DNA from: Sycon ciliatum
Lineage: Eukaryota > Porifera > Calcarea > Leucosolenida > Sycettidae
Length of the DNA: 64,000 bases
Assembly (NCBI RefSeq): GCF_964019385.1
Contig: NC_088645.1
Coordinates: 39,397,536 to 39,461,535 of the forward strand
Direction of reading: 5' to 3'
Both the position numbers and the translations under genes were made by a program. The notes under the pieces were generated by a model. That model was not told where the DNA came from, ran no database searches, and saw only the letters and a program-made list of their open reading frames with translations. Positions 1-9,856 of this stretch are shown here, in pieces. Each line of letters begins with the position of its first letter. Positions within the stretch are counted from its first letter, which is position 1.

Positions 1-1283
1 AAAACATCAAAAACTCAATCGGATCAGATAACAGTGGAGACGAAAAGGTAATGTTCTTCGTATCAAACAACTGAGGATGGTGTTCACACCAACGAAACGT
101 CCCGGTGAAAACAATTTTAATTTCGAACACTTTCTTGATCGAACACACTACAAGTCATGAATGCAACTAAGTACTGTACTATAGTCGGTGATCGTTGTTC
201 CACAAAGTAGGGGGGGGGGGGGGGGCGGCGGGGGGGGGGGGGTAGCCAGGTCATTCCCTTTTGTCTTTCACAAGGCGCGATTTTCTCGATGTCTGGCTTT
301 CGTAAACCCACACTACTGGTACCGTCATCATGCGCGTCTTCCTCCATTTGGGACCCAGGTTCAAGTTCTGGAAGCACGGACTTACAGCCATTGTTTGTTA
401 ATAAGAAAATCGCTTACCTTTACAAAGAACTTGAGAACCTTGAGGGCTTGCAAGCTTGGAGGTATCAGCAAACTGGGACTCGGCACGGAATAGCACCGTA
501 TAATTATAGAACACAGTAGCACGCAATCAGAACCGAGTTGTAACAGTAGCTCGTTTCGTGTGCGTACACAGTACTGTACATGTATATCTTTGCCAGGCTA
601 AAAGACTAACGAAACGCCAAAGCCATGCAGGCGCCCCGGGATGACAGGGTACAGACCGGCACCACTCCATTTTCCTGCTCAGATACCACGGTCACAAGAT
701 TCAACGGTTTTGTCGTGTGCTGATGCGAAAGGACAAGTTCGCTCTGCCACGGGTGGAGTGAAGAGGAGAGTACTTTCGGCATTCTGATGACAGTTCGTAC
801 TGTGGCGCCAGCACGACCCCATCGCCTCTCCTTTCAAACTCGATCACTGGGACAAACGCCTCTACGGTTTTAGCAATATGTATGGAAGATGAAGGTAGCA
901 ATTTTGAATGTTCCCCACATCGCTTCCAGAACTTCGTTCCTATGGCCTAGATCGTAGTTGCCATGGTGAATTGGTGATACACGATCCGGAGACATTGCTG
1001 CAGGAAAGCTACACTTACAGCGACACAGATCGCAAGTCAGGCTTCAGATGTACATGATCTTCAGATCTTCCTTTTTTCACTAGGAACACAGCCCTACTTG
1101 CAAGCATGTGGAGAACAACAAAACCAAGACAAACACTCAATCTGCCGACAGAACTTTTTAGTCCTTTGTGGACTCATCACCGCAGCACTGAGAAAATGAG
1201 ACCGAACCTGATGGCAATGAATAATAGAGTTACCTACAACAAGACAAAAGGGATGTAGGGACAACGTGCCAATGTACTGGGAC
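1..1283. other. No gene recognised; poly-G tract
   Basis: I see no convincing coding region here. Positions 210-242 are almost pure G, broken by one short CGGC stretch, which is a candidate G-quadruplex on the plus strand. The short open frames across it are poly-Gly or shadow frames. Confidence 0.5.
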
Positions 1284-1285
1284 TA

Positions 1286-1650
1286 CCGTATTTTACCGGT
1301 TGTAAGTCGACCCCGGTTATAAGTCGACCCCCCCCCTATCTGGAGGTCTCAATTCTGCGTTTTAAAGTTTTCACCCAAAGAATCACTACTAACCACCTCC
1401 TGCTACTAACACATCAACAAATCATGTAAACATTCCTTATTGGAGGATATAACGTCCCAATCCTTGAAAAAGGCCAATAAACTGGCAAAATGTGTAAACA
1501 TGGTGCACTCGTGCATGCAGTGCAGGTCATTTTTTTGTAAGATACTGATAGTTCCCGGTTATAAGTCGAATCCCGGTTGTAAGTCGACCCCCACCCTTTC
1601 TCCTTCTATTTTAAGTCGTAAAAGGTCGACTTACAACCGGAAAAATACGG
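1286..1650. mobile_element. MITE with TA target duplication
   Basis: The element starts CCGTATTTTACCGGTTGTAA and ends with the near-exact inverse, flanked by TA on both sides (1284-1285, 1651-1652). Inside, the GGTTATAAGTCGACCCC motif recurs near 1315 and 1556. There is no transposase. TA duplication plus terminal inverted repeats fits a non-autonomous Tc1/mariner-like element. A related, shorter element lies at 59007-59189. Confidence 0.8.
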
Positions 1651-2225
1651 TAACTCAATCCAGGCATCGTTAATGTTGGGGTGTTGTAGATATTCCAACT
1701 ACTTTGTCCGTGCTCGTCGTTTCCCCAGGTACTGGAGCAAGTCAGGCGGTCGCCTAACAAGAAATTTGTTACATGTAGTGGGATTGGAGTCACTGGACGC
1801 TGGGGAACAATGGCAGCACCCTGCCGTTGGAAATGGCGATATGTTTGTAGAACTGGAAATGAAGAGCCGCCACGAAATCAATGCTTGTTGCCTACTTGAA
1901 AAGGAGCGGTCCACAACGTCGTGATCTCGGGGCGCATCTTCCATCAGCAGACCCTCACCCTGCTGTTGAGAGGGGCGGCGTCTGACGCATTCTAGGAGAG
2001 GGTTGCCGGCTCTCGTGGTCTCGTCGGCTTAGTGGTCCAACGCGCTTCACAAGGTTCTTTTAAAGTGTGCACCCGATGACAGTCACGAGTTCTTATCAAG
2101 TGTCAGTCAAGCCGTCAAGAATCGTGACCTGAGACTTACTCTTCTGCTGTTGTTGTTGCAATAATTATGTATTGCACGAGGACGATGCCCGCAGACTGTA
2201 CGTCTGTTATGTCCAAAATTGAGAG

Positions 2226-2515
2226 AGGCACAAGCACGCACCACACGCACACGCACACCCACCCACACGCACGCACCCACACACATGTACACACAAGCAC
2301 GCAAATGAACGTACATGTACATGTACATACACGCATGCACATATTCAGGCACACATACATACATGTACATGTACGCACATGGACACGCGCACATACATGT
2401 ATACCGTACATGCATGTGCACTCACGCACACAAACAATAACACGCACAAACGCACACAAATACGAACACGTACACACGGAAACACACGCGTACACATGCA
2501 CGAACATGGAAATGC
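2226..2515. repeat. CA-rich and acatgtac low-complexity repeat
   Basis: Degenerate CA dinucleotide repeat mixed with the palindromic acatgtac motif that recurs through the window. Open frames on both strands here are repeat translations. Confidence 0.8.
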
Positions 2516-2688
2516 CCATTTCATTTTTATTCTTTTATTCCACGATGATGTGACGCCAATAAGGAAGATTGAAAAGTGTGATAGAACTGATACTAGCCAG
2601 AAGCAGATTGCCCGGGAAGGCAATAAGCCATGGATCATGAAAAACAAGCGGGGTCAATGGCGGCGGTGGTCTTTTTGTAGAGTGCTAG

Positions 2689-3087
2689 TGTCATGACCGG
2701 GGAGTGGGCCAGACATACTATCAGGATTCTACGATTCCAGGTTCTTTACGGAAATATACCAGGAGTCCAGATACCCATTCCTCACCCTAACCACACAAGA
2801 AGACCAAAGCTTCACTCCAGGACCAAGTTCCAAGCAACAGAGAAGCAACAAGAACAACAACCACAACCCATCGACGCAAAGCATCGACCTATATACTGCT
2901 ATAATTATAGTAGCGTGCAAGCTGAAGGAGCGAAGCGAGCGAGCAGCAAGCCAGCAAAGCATGAATAGTGATAGGTTTCCCAACGCTATTCATAGACGAG
3001 ACACATCGACGCCACGGCAAACACTTGACAAAGATACATGTAGGAGCAGACGGAATACAATACAGATAGAAACACACGGACACGACA
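2689..3087 (-). repeat. LTR of the TRIM-like element (3' LTR in minus orientation)
   Basis: This is the left 399-bp copy, bounded TGTC...GACA. Open frames inside it, such as the 84-codon minus frame, appear identically in the other LTR and are not separate genes. Confidence 0.85.
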
Positions 3088-3527
3088 TATCCCCCGCCTA
3101 CGAACATGTTACGTCCTCGTAACAGAAGAAAAGTAACGGCACTGAAAAAGAAAGCAAAATAATAAAACTCTTGAAAACTTGAAAGGAAGGAACCAACCTC
3201 TTCCTACCCAAGAACCAAAGAAAACATAATGCGCCAGTCTTGCACAGACTCTCCGCCACAGCAGTGTTAGAAAAATAGGTTATGCCGTTACAACTACGTT
3301 CGAACAAGCTATTGGTCAGCCTGCAGGGATTGCTTCTGTGTTACTATCATTATGAACTATTATAATAAGACAAATCAAGACTAGACGGGTGACAAGACCA
3401 GAAACGTGTCCAGGAACTGGTAACTGACCCGAACTAACTTCACTTGAAATCCGCGGCTCCCGTTTGCGTGTTGCCTTCATCTTGACTTCCTCGATGTACC
3501 TCCTCTCCAGCTCTGGCTACGTCCAGC

Positions 3528-3645
3528 AGTTTATCGTCATGCTCCGGGACGGGCGCGTTGGTGATGGTGACCAACCGCGGTCGCCAGGGTGCAGTTTATC
3601 GTCGTACCCAGGACGGACGCGTTGGTGATGGTGGCGATGGCTATT
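3528..3645. repeat. Imperfect tandem duplication inside the TRIM
   Basis: Two copies of about 62 bp share CAGTTTATCGTC and GGACGCGTTGGTGATGGTG-like blocks with several differences. They form part of the element's internal region. Confidence 0.6.
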
Positions 3646-3716
3646 GGCAGCGCTCCCTCTCGCTGCCGAGGGTTCGGAATGTTAGTGGCACTGGACATCC
3701 TGGCGTGGTCGCCAAA

Positions 3717-4115
3717 TGTCATGACCGGGGAGTGGGCCAGACATACTATCAGGATTCTACGATTCCAGGTTCTTTACGGAAATATACCAGGAGTCCAGAT
3801 ACCCATTCCTCACCCTAACCACACAAGAAGACCAAAGCTTCACTCCAGGACCAAGTTCCAAGCAACAGAGAAGCAACAAGAACAACAACCACAACCCATC
3901 GACGCAAAGCATCGACCTATATACTGCTATAATTATAGTAGCGTGCAAGCTGAAGGAGCGAAGCGAGCGAGCAGCAAGCCAGCAAAGCATGAATAGTGAT
4001 AGGTTTCCCAACGCTATTCATAGACGAGACACATCGACGCCACGGCAAACACTTGACAAAGATACATGTAGGAGCAGACGGAATACAATACAGATAGAAA
4101 CACACGGACACGACA
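3717..4115 (-). repeat. LTR of the TRIM-like element (5' LTR in minus orientation)
   Basis: This is the right copy, offset by exactly 1028 bp from the left one. It is followed in the minus direction by the TGG-starting primer-binding candidate. Confidence 0.85.
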
Positions 4116-4168
4116 CTAGTAACCGTTACCATGGTTACGCAGTCTTTACACTTACATGTACATGTAAC

Positions 4169-4579
4169 CTTATTCTCAGGGGCATCCCCGAAGCGGACAA
4201 TGAGGACAGCGTAGCACTGTCATCCAGATGTGAGCAGCTCCTCCAGATTAGTGCTGACCAAATACTCTCTGCAGAGCGCATTGGTTCCGCCAGCAAAGCC
4301 GTACAGGGCAAGGCCAGGCCAGTGAGGCTACGCATGAAAAGCCACGAGGCCAAGTTGTCAGTGTACCGTAAACGTCTGGATTTGAAACTGAATGATCAAG
4401 ATGTGTACGTGAACAACGACCTGACCAAGCAACAGCAGATTGCTAGACGACAGGCCCTGCCTAGGTATAAGGAACTCCGCCAAAAGGAGATCCGTTGCTC
4501 GCTACCGTATGGTGAGATTTTGAACCCAGATGGCACCCCATACAGTGCAACTGAAATCGATGAGCTGGCAACACAATAG
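4169..4579 (+). pseudogene. LINE ORF1 C-terminal fragment
   Basis: The frame gives a protein resembling the nucleic-acid-binding ORF1 of LINEs: NLILRGIPEADNEDS, then ARPVRLRM, VYVNNDLTKQQQ and a CSLPYGEILNPDG tail, ending at TAG. The N-terminal half expected of an ORF1 is missing, so this copy is 5'-truncated or rearranged. Upstream is the independent TRIM insertion. ORF2 of the same LINE follows 138 bp downstream on the same strand, the usual ORF1-ORF2 order. ORF1 proteins coat LINE RNA in the retrotransposition particle, but this fragment is unlikely to work alone. Confidence 0.65.
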
Positions 4580-4717
4580 GTTTCATCAGGGTGTCCAAGA
4601 AATCACCAGCAACACTCCCTCTCAGCTACTTCACCTCATCTCCGAGCAACAGATGTCGTCGCTGACCCAGCAATTGACATTTTAAGAAATCCTTGTAACT
4701 ATCCATCCAGTCAAACA

Positions 4718-7621
4718 GTGCCTGATTGTCCGTCTTCACCCATCAAGAGCTTAACCATCGCCCACATCAACATCTGTAGCCTAAGAAATAAAACTCATGA
4801 AATCCATTGCATAATGTACAAGTACAGAATCGATGTGCTAGCAATCAGTGAAACATGCTTGGACTCTACTGTGATGAATTGCGATCTTGCTATACCAGCC
4901 TACACTCTCTATCGCCGGGACCGAGCTGATCGCAGAAAGGGTGGCGGCGTTGCCATGTATGTGCAGGAACAACTGAAATCCAGGCAACTTCAAGTCAACG
5001 ACAGGCTAGAGACCATATTCGTTGGGTTGCACACCCATAGCCGAACGAATCCATTTCTATCCATCGGCTGCGTATACCGCGCTCCCGACAGCCATGTGGA
5101 TTTCTGGGAGCAGCTCGACAATAGCGTGCAGATGGCCTCCGCGACATGTCCGGACATCCTCCTCCTCGGTGATTACAATGTCAACATGCTCTCTGTCCCA
5201 CCTCACCCAAACGCCCGCTATGTACAAGGCCTCTGCGCTGACCACAGCTTACAAAACGTCATACTACAGCCCACCAGAGTTCCTAGTCAGTCATGCCTAG
5301 ACCTTGCACTCATACCGACAACAATGACAACGGCTGCTCCGTCTTCCTCTCCCATGTCTCTTCATAGTACATTTGTTCACAGCGTCGATGGCCTGTCCGA
5401 CCACCATCTTATTGGCCTCTCTGTCCGTGTTAGTAGAGCCAACTTTGAACAGCCACACGAGCAATTCTCTCGAAGACGCCAACCTAGCCTGGCTCACCTT
5501 GACCGTAGTGTAACGTCTGCAGCTCTCAAACACATCCTTGACCCCTCAGATGTATCCGGCGGTTATACTCTAAATGCAGCGGCAAGCCACTGGCAACAAA
5601 GTGTCATGACAGTACTAGATGATCTTGCACCATTCGTTACCCAGAAGCGCGCAGCTTACTCCAAACCCCGCCCCCAGCCCTGGGTCACCCCAGAGCTGAA
5701 ACAGATGTTTCATCGACGAAGCTCAGCCCACCGCGCCTTAATAAAGCACCCCATGGATGACCGCCTCCGACAGCAGTATCGTGCAATACGTCGTCAAGGA
5801 ACTTTACTAAACCGCAAACTGAAAAGTGTGTACTACAAAGATAAGTTCAGTGCCGCTACAGGAAATCCTAGACTCCAATGGGCAGTGCTGAATCAACTAA
5901 CTGGAAGGAGAAAATCCCACCCCACACCGAAAGCCTCCCTCTCATCTTTGTCAGATACCCTAGGCAATATCGTCCATGATGAACACCGCGCTGCTCTTAC
6001 GACCCCAGACACTCCGGCGGACGACTGTTTAGACAACTGCCTTCTCGAATTCCAACCCGTTACAACAGCAGCAGTAACGAAGATTCTCGAACGATTGAAT
6101 ACCACGAAAGCATCTGGATCAGACGGCATACCAGCTTACATCTTGAAACACCATGCCGCCGAGCTGGCCAATTCCTTAACTTCCATCTTCAACCAGTCAT
6201 TGTCTAGCGGAAAGGTACCGTCAGCCTACAAACTAGCGTCTGTGTGTCCAGTGTTTAAGAAAGGCGACCCCTACGACAGTTCCAACTATCGCCCAGTCTC
6301 GCTACTGCCCATTATCTCCAAAGTCTTGGAATCACTAGTGCTCCAGCAGCTTCACGACCATCTGGACATCACACCCGGAGCAATTCCAAATGAACAGTTT
6401 GCATACAGGCGGAACCACAGTACTGAGGACCTTTTAACACTTGCCATCAACAACTGGCAGAGAAGCATGGATACCGGAGACTATACGGCCGTACTGCTGC
6501 TCGATATGAGCAAAGCCTTTGACCGCGTCCACCATCAAACGCTAATAGATGACCTTCACAATCTGAAGATCCGTGGAAATGCTCTTGAGTGGTTCAAGTC
6601 GTATCTGTCTCACCGACAGCAACGCGTAGAAGTGAACGGAACCTCAAGTGACTGTAGAACCTGCACTAGGGGCGTTCCCCAGGGTTCCGTCCTAGGCCCT
6701 ACCCTCTTCAGCATCTACACTCGACTTGTCCCCACTCTGCCATTGCGTTCCCAATGCCTTCTTTATGCAGACGACACCACCATGTATGCCTCTGGAAAGT
6801 GTCCACGAATTCTCATGTCTTACTTAGAAGACGATTTTTCAGTGGTTAAGCAGCACCTCACAGATCGCGGCCTGCTCCTGAACTCCAGCAAGAGCCAAGT
6901 ACTACTGATCCACAACAGACGCTCACATCCCCCACCTAACCTGAGCATTGTCTGTGGTTCGACTGTTATTGCCCCGTCTGACGAAGTTAAGTATCTAGGA
7001 CTGACTCTCGATTCAACTTTAAGTTTCAGTGCCCACGTTAACTCCCTCAGGGAAGACATCGGAAAGAAACTAGGTGCTTTTCGACGTGGAAGGAGGAACC
7101 TTGCTGTCCAGGCCAGAAGGCAGTTCTACTTGTCAGTAGTCCAGAGCAAGCTCGAGTACGCCAGCACTGCCTATGTCCACTGCCTCGCTGACAATGTGAG
7201 AGATCAGCTGCTACGCATAAGTAAGAGAGCCCTTAGATGCATATTTGAGCATGACACATTCACGCGGACATCATACTTGCTTGAGCGATACCACATAATT
7301 AGCTTAGACAAAAGATATCATACTAAGTCCATATTCTTCGTGTTCCGTTGCATCCACAATATCTGCAGTTCACTCCTCTCTGACATGTTCTCCCTTCGCC
7401 GTGACTGCGCTCACACAGACAGAGTAACCCGCGGCCAAGTCAATTATTCCCTTTCCTTACCCATTGTGCAAGCCCAAGCTGGATACAGATCTATTTCATT
7501 CCTTGGTGCTGACCGCTTTAATGCGCTTCCCGAATCCCTTCGCACAAATCATATCCCCAATTCATTTCGCCAGGAACTTAACAATTTCATTCATCTTGGG
7601 CACCCTGTAAGAAGACCTTAG
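4718..7621 (+). CDS. LINE ORF2: endonuclease-reverse transcriptase (CR1/L2-like)
   Basis: A continuous 967-codon frame. The first ~240 residues are an apurinic-like endonuclease: AHINICSLRNK, SETCLDS, GDYNVNM near residue 150 and SDHHLIGL near 226. The reverse transcriptase follows with SNYRPVSLLPIISK, LLLDMSKAFDRVHH near 595, RGVPQGSVLGPTLF and the catalytic LLYADDTTMY near 683. The C terminus has RFNALPESLR, typical of CR1/L2/Jockey-group elements. The protein would nick target DNA and prime reverse transcription from the nick. No stop or frameshift is seen, so ORF2 may be functional, but its ORF1 is truncated. CR1 versus L2 placement needs a tree. Confidence 0.9.
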   Translation: MPDCPSSPIKSLTIAHINICSLRNKTHEIHCIMYKYRIDVLAISETCLDSTVMNCDLAIPAYTLYRRDRADRRKGGGVAMYVQEQLKSRQLQVNDRLETIFVGLHTHSRTNPFLSIGCVYRAPDSHVDFWEQLDNSVQMASATCPDILLLGDYNVNMLSVPPHPNARYVQGLCADHSLQNVILQPTRVPSQSCLDLALIPTTMTTAAPSSSPMSLHSTFVHSVDGLSDHHLIGLSVRVSRANFEQPHEQFSRRRQPSLAHLDRSVTSAALKHILDPSDVSGGYTLNAAASHWQQSVMTVLDDLAPFVTQKRAAYSKPRPQPWVTPELKQMFHRRSSAHRALIKHPMDDRLRQQYRAIRRQGTLLNRKLKSVYYKDKFSAATGNPRLQWAVLNQLTGRRKSHPTPKASLSSLSDTLGNIVHDEHRAALTTPDTPADDCLDNCLLEFQPVTTAAVTKILERLNTTKASGSDGIPAYILKHHAAELANSLTSIFNQSLSSGKVPSAYKLASVCPVFKKGDPYDSSNYRPVSLLPIISKVLESLVLQQLHDHLDITPGAIPNEQFAYRRNHSTEDLLTLAINNWQRSMDTGDYTAVLLLDMSKAFDRVHHQTLIDDLHNLKIRGNALEWFKSYLSHRQQRVEVNGTSSDCRTCTRGVPQGSVLGPTLFSIYTRLVPTLPLRSQCLLYADDTTMYASGKCPRILMSYLEDDFSVVKQHLTDRGLLLNSSKSQVLLIHNRRSHPPPNLSIVCGSTVIAPSDEVKYLGLTLDSTLSFSAHVNSLREDIGKKLGAFRRGRRNLAVQARRQFYLSVVQSKLEYASTAYVHCLADNVRDQLLRISKRALRCIFEHDTFTRTSYLLERYHIISLDKRYHTKSIFFVFRCIHNICSSLLSDMFSLRRDCAHTDRVTRGQVNYSLSLPIVQAQAGYRSISFLGADRFNALPESLRTNHIPNSFRQELNNFIHLGHPVRRP

Positions 7622-7682
7622 GGTCTGTTGGGAATGCCCAAGTAAAATAATAAAATACAATACAAATACAAATACAATACAT
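7622..7682 (+). other. LINE 3' end: hairpin plus short tandem tail
   Basis: After the ORF2 stop comes TTGGGAATGCCCAA (a small hairpin), AGTAAAATAATAAA, then an imperfect (ACAAATACAAT) tail. The same GGGA-TCCC-AGTAAAATAATAAA signature ends the LINE fragment at 44857-45060, so the two copies belong to related families. Confidence 0.7.
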
Positions 7683-8317
7683 GTGGACAATCATACTTTG
7701 GCGGACATGGAAATCCAGTCGATTGACCAGGGCCGGCGCCCTCAGCGCGGTCAGAACGCTGGGTCCAGTCATCACTGGTCATGTTGATCCGGTGCGACCA
7801 GGGCCAGCACGCTGCAGCGCGAAAAATGCATGTGTGTGTACCGCTTATCCACGGCTGCATGGCCAGCGCGCTGGGGCTGCTAGACGTGCGACCGGATTTC
7901 CATGTCCATGACAGTACATTGATTACACAGCAATGACACAACCAAGTACTCTTCTGCCCTTACTCAGAGTTTTGTGAGAAACGAAAAAATAGGAACGACC
8001 TGTTAGTGTTTGTATCATTGCTGTGTCAGAATTGAATTACTGGCTGTCCACTGGATATAGAGCAGTACACGCAGCATGTGGATCTCAGACAACCGTACAC
8101 AGTACATAAATTGAAATGTTGCATTTCAACATTCCTTGCCAGCAGGCTTTAAAACTTGTTCAATAAACATGTATTGCATGCACATACAAAACCTGTAACT
8201 AAAGACCACCATGACTAGCGACCAGCCTGGTACTACGGACCACTTCGCCAGGTACGGACGATCTCACATTCATGATGGGTGTGTGCTGCAAACCTCTAAC
8301 CAAGGACCACCTGCCAC

Positions 8318-9084
8318 TGTGATCGAATCCATGTGTTCAATGCATTCTAGGTTGCTAACATAACAAACCAGACCAGACACGGTATGGACTCATGATTGTA
8401 TGTAGGTGTGAACAAGTTAGTTTCTGGCAATGTTGTGGTGTTTGGTTTCCGCCCAACATTGTCGATCTGCATGTTTGCACTAGCGTGCAGCTGAACCAAC
8501 GCAGCCGAACCAACGTGCCTTGCAATGCTTTGCTAGGCTTTTCTTTCACTGTATCTTTTTGGTCACATATAAAATTTTAGGGCTGAAACGATTATACCAA
8601 TTACTCGGTAATCGATCGATAATTCCTTATCAATCAAGTAATCGTTACGTTATAGATTACTCGTTAGAGATTTTGAGTCCAAAAAGTACTGAAAACCCTC
8701 GTTTTTGTGAAGTTCGAATCAGTTTCCGCTGTGTGTATGCAGTTGCCAGGGGCATGGTGCATATTCTGAGGTTAAATTGACTTCAAAACTGTCATGTTTT
8801 GGAGCTTCCCTGCCACTAATGCAGATTTTTGGTATTATGAAGGCCTAGCTTTTGGAAACAGGATAAATTTTGCACAAAATTCTGACACTATTTGCTAAAG
8901 ATTATAATCGATTACTCGATCGTTAAGCTAAAGAGTAATCGATAGGTGAAAATCCATGATCGTTTCAGCCCACCGTACACTTTTCTTACTCAACAGAATC
9001 TTAGAACGAAGAAGGAACGGTCGGTTGTTGTCTTTGGCGGTGTGTCGGATCATAGTGCATGCTACTAGGCGCCATTCGGTTACA
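8318..9084 (+). repeat. 5' LTR (with MITE insertion)
   Basis: Matches the 369-bp 3' LTR except for about 395 bp of extra sequence at 8578-8972. The last base before the internal region is the A of GGTTACA. Confidence 0.88.
8578..8972. mobile_element. hAT-like MITE inserted in the 5' LTR
   Basis: Termini TAGGGCTGAAACGAT and ATCGTTTCAGCCCA are inverted. The interior has ATCGATTACTCG repeats. It is absent from the 3' LTR, so it landed after the retrotransposon. The termini resemble the element at 16927-17333. No clear 8-bp duplication is visible, and a few LTR bases at the junction are altered. Confidence 0.7.
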
Positions 9085-9092
9085 GCACTTTT

Positions 9093-9110
9093 TGGTGCCG
9101 AAACCCGGGA
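9093..9110 (+). other. Primer-binding site
   Basis: TGGTGCCGAAACCCGGGA lies 8 bp after the 5' LTR. It is complementary to a tRNA 3' end (…CGGCACCA), where minus-strand DNA synthesis would start. I did not assign the tRNA species. Confidence 0.75.
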
Positions 9111-9166
9111 CTCAGGAGTTTGTGTTGTAACTCGGATTAATCGGGCGAATTGGGTAGCAGTGCGAG

Positions 9167-9856
9167 ATGGCCAAAGTCGAATGCTTCTTGAGACCGTTCC
9201 GCGGGGGTCGGGACGACCTGAGCGAATTCTGGGCGAAGTTCTCAGTTGTCGCGGACTTGCAGAAGTGGGACTCGGACGAAAAGAAGATGGCGAATCTACC
9301 GCTCTATCTCGAGGGTGAGGCATTCACCGTGTGGAACGAGATGGCGGCAGCGGATAAGAAGAAGCCGGCCGATGTGAAAGCGAAGCTGACCGCCGCTTTT
9401 GGGATGGCACCGGATCAAGCATACTCGATGTTTACGTCCAGGATCTTGCGAGGAGACGAGTCGGTGGACAACTTCGCAGCGGACTTGAAGAGGCTTCTCA
9501 CCTTGTCTGGTGAGCAGGTTGATGCTGATGGGAAGAATAAAATAGTGATCGGGCAGTTTCTCTCCGGGCTCCCCTCTCAGTTTGCGAAGGAGCTCCGTAT
9601 GAGTGGAAAAACGGACACCATCGACGATTGCGTGGAGTACGTCAGGCGGCTTGGAAGCGTGGAACGATCGATGAAGCCCGGTGTGGCAGCAGTGAGCTAC
9701 GGTGCTCTAGACGATCGGGCTCCATCAGGCTCTTCCAGGATGACCGCTGCAGCAGGTGTAGGTCGCGACCCCGCGAGACGTGTCCTGTGTTACAAGTGTG
9801 GTCAAGTTGGCCACTTCAAGCGGAACTGCCCTGCGAGCACTAGTAGGTACCGGTAG
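9167..9856 (+). CDS. Gag polyprotein of the LTR retrotransposon
   Basis: A 229-codon frame opening with ATG (MAKVECFLRPF). The first ~150 residues are an alpha-helical capsid-like region (SEFWAKF, LYLEGEAFTVWNEM, FLSGLPSQFAKELR) of the retrotransposon gag type. One CCHC zinc knuckle, CYKCGQVGHFKRNC, sits near residue 206 and would bind the element's RNA. The stop falls 77 bp into the overlapping pol frame. Gag would form the particle shell in which reverse transcription takes place. Confidence 0.88.
   Translation: MAKVECFLRPFRGGRDDLSEFWAKFSVVADLQKWDSDEKKMANLPLYLEGEAFTVWNEMAAADKKKPADVKAKLTAAFGMAPDQAYSMFTSRILRGDESVDNFAADLKRLLTLSGEQVDADGKNKIVIGQFLSGLPSQFAKELRMSGKTDTIDDCVEYVRRLGSVERSMKPGVAAVSYGALDDRAPSGSSRMTAAAGVGRDPARRVLCYKCGQVGHFKRNCPASTSRYR

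Larger units (their letters stand above)
2689..4115 (-). mobile_element. Non-autonomous small LTR retrotransposon (TRIM-like)
   Basis: Two 399-bp direct repeats (2689-3087 and 3717-4115) appear identical by eye and flank 629 bp of non-coding DNA. Each repeat starts TGTC and ends GACA, the usual TG...CA form of LTRs. The element is flanked by a 4-bp duplication, CTAG (2685-2688, 4116-4119). On the minus strand a primer-binding-like TGGCGACCACGCCAGGA begins two bases after the LTR, and a purine run ending GGCGGGGGATA precedes the other LTR, so the element reads on the minus strand. It encodes no gag or pol, so it would depend on enzymes from another element. Matching LTRs imply a recent insertion. 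Confidence 0.85.

Noticed and set aside
2230..2650. Frames of 100-128 codons on both strands
   Set aside because: Translations of CA and acatgtac repeats.
2729..4011. Duplicated 84-codon frames
   Set aside because: They lie inside the two LTRs of the TRIM-like element.
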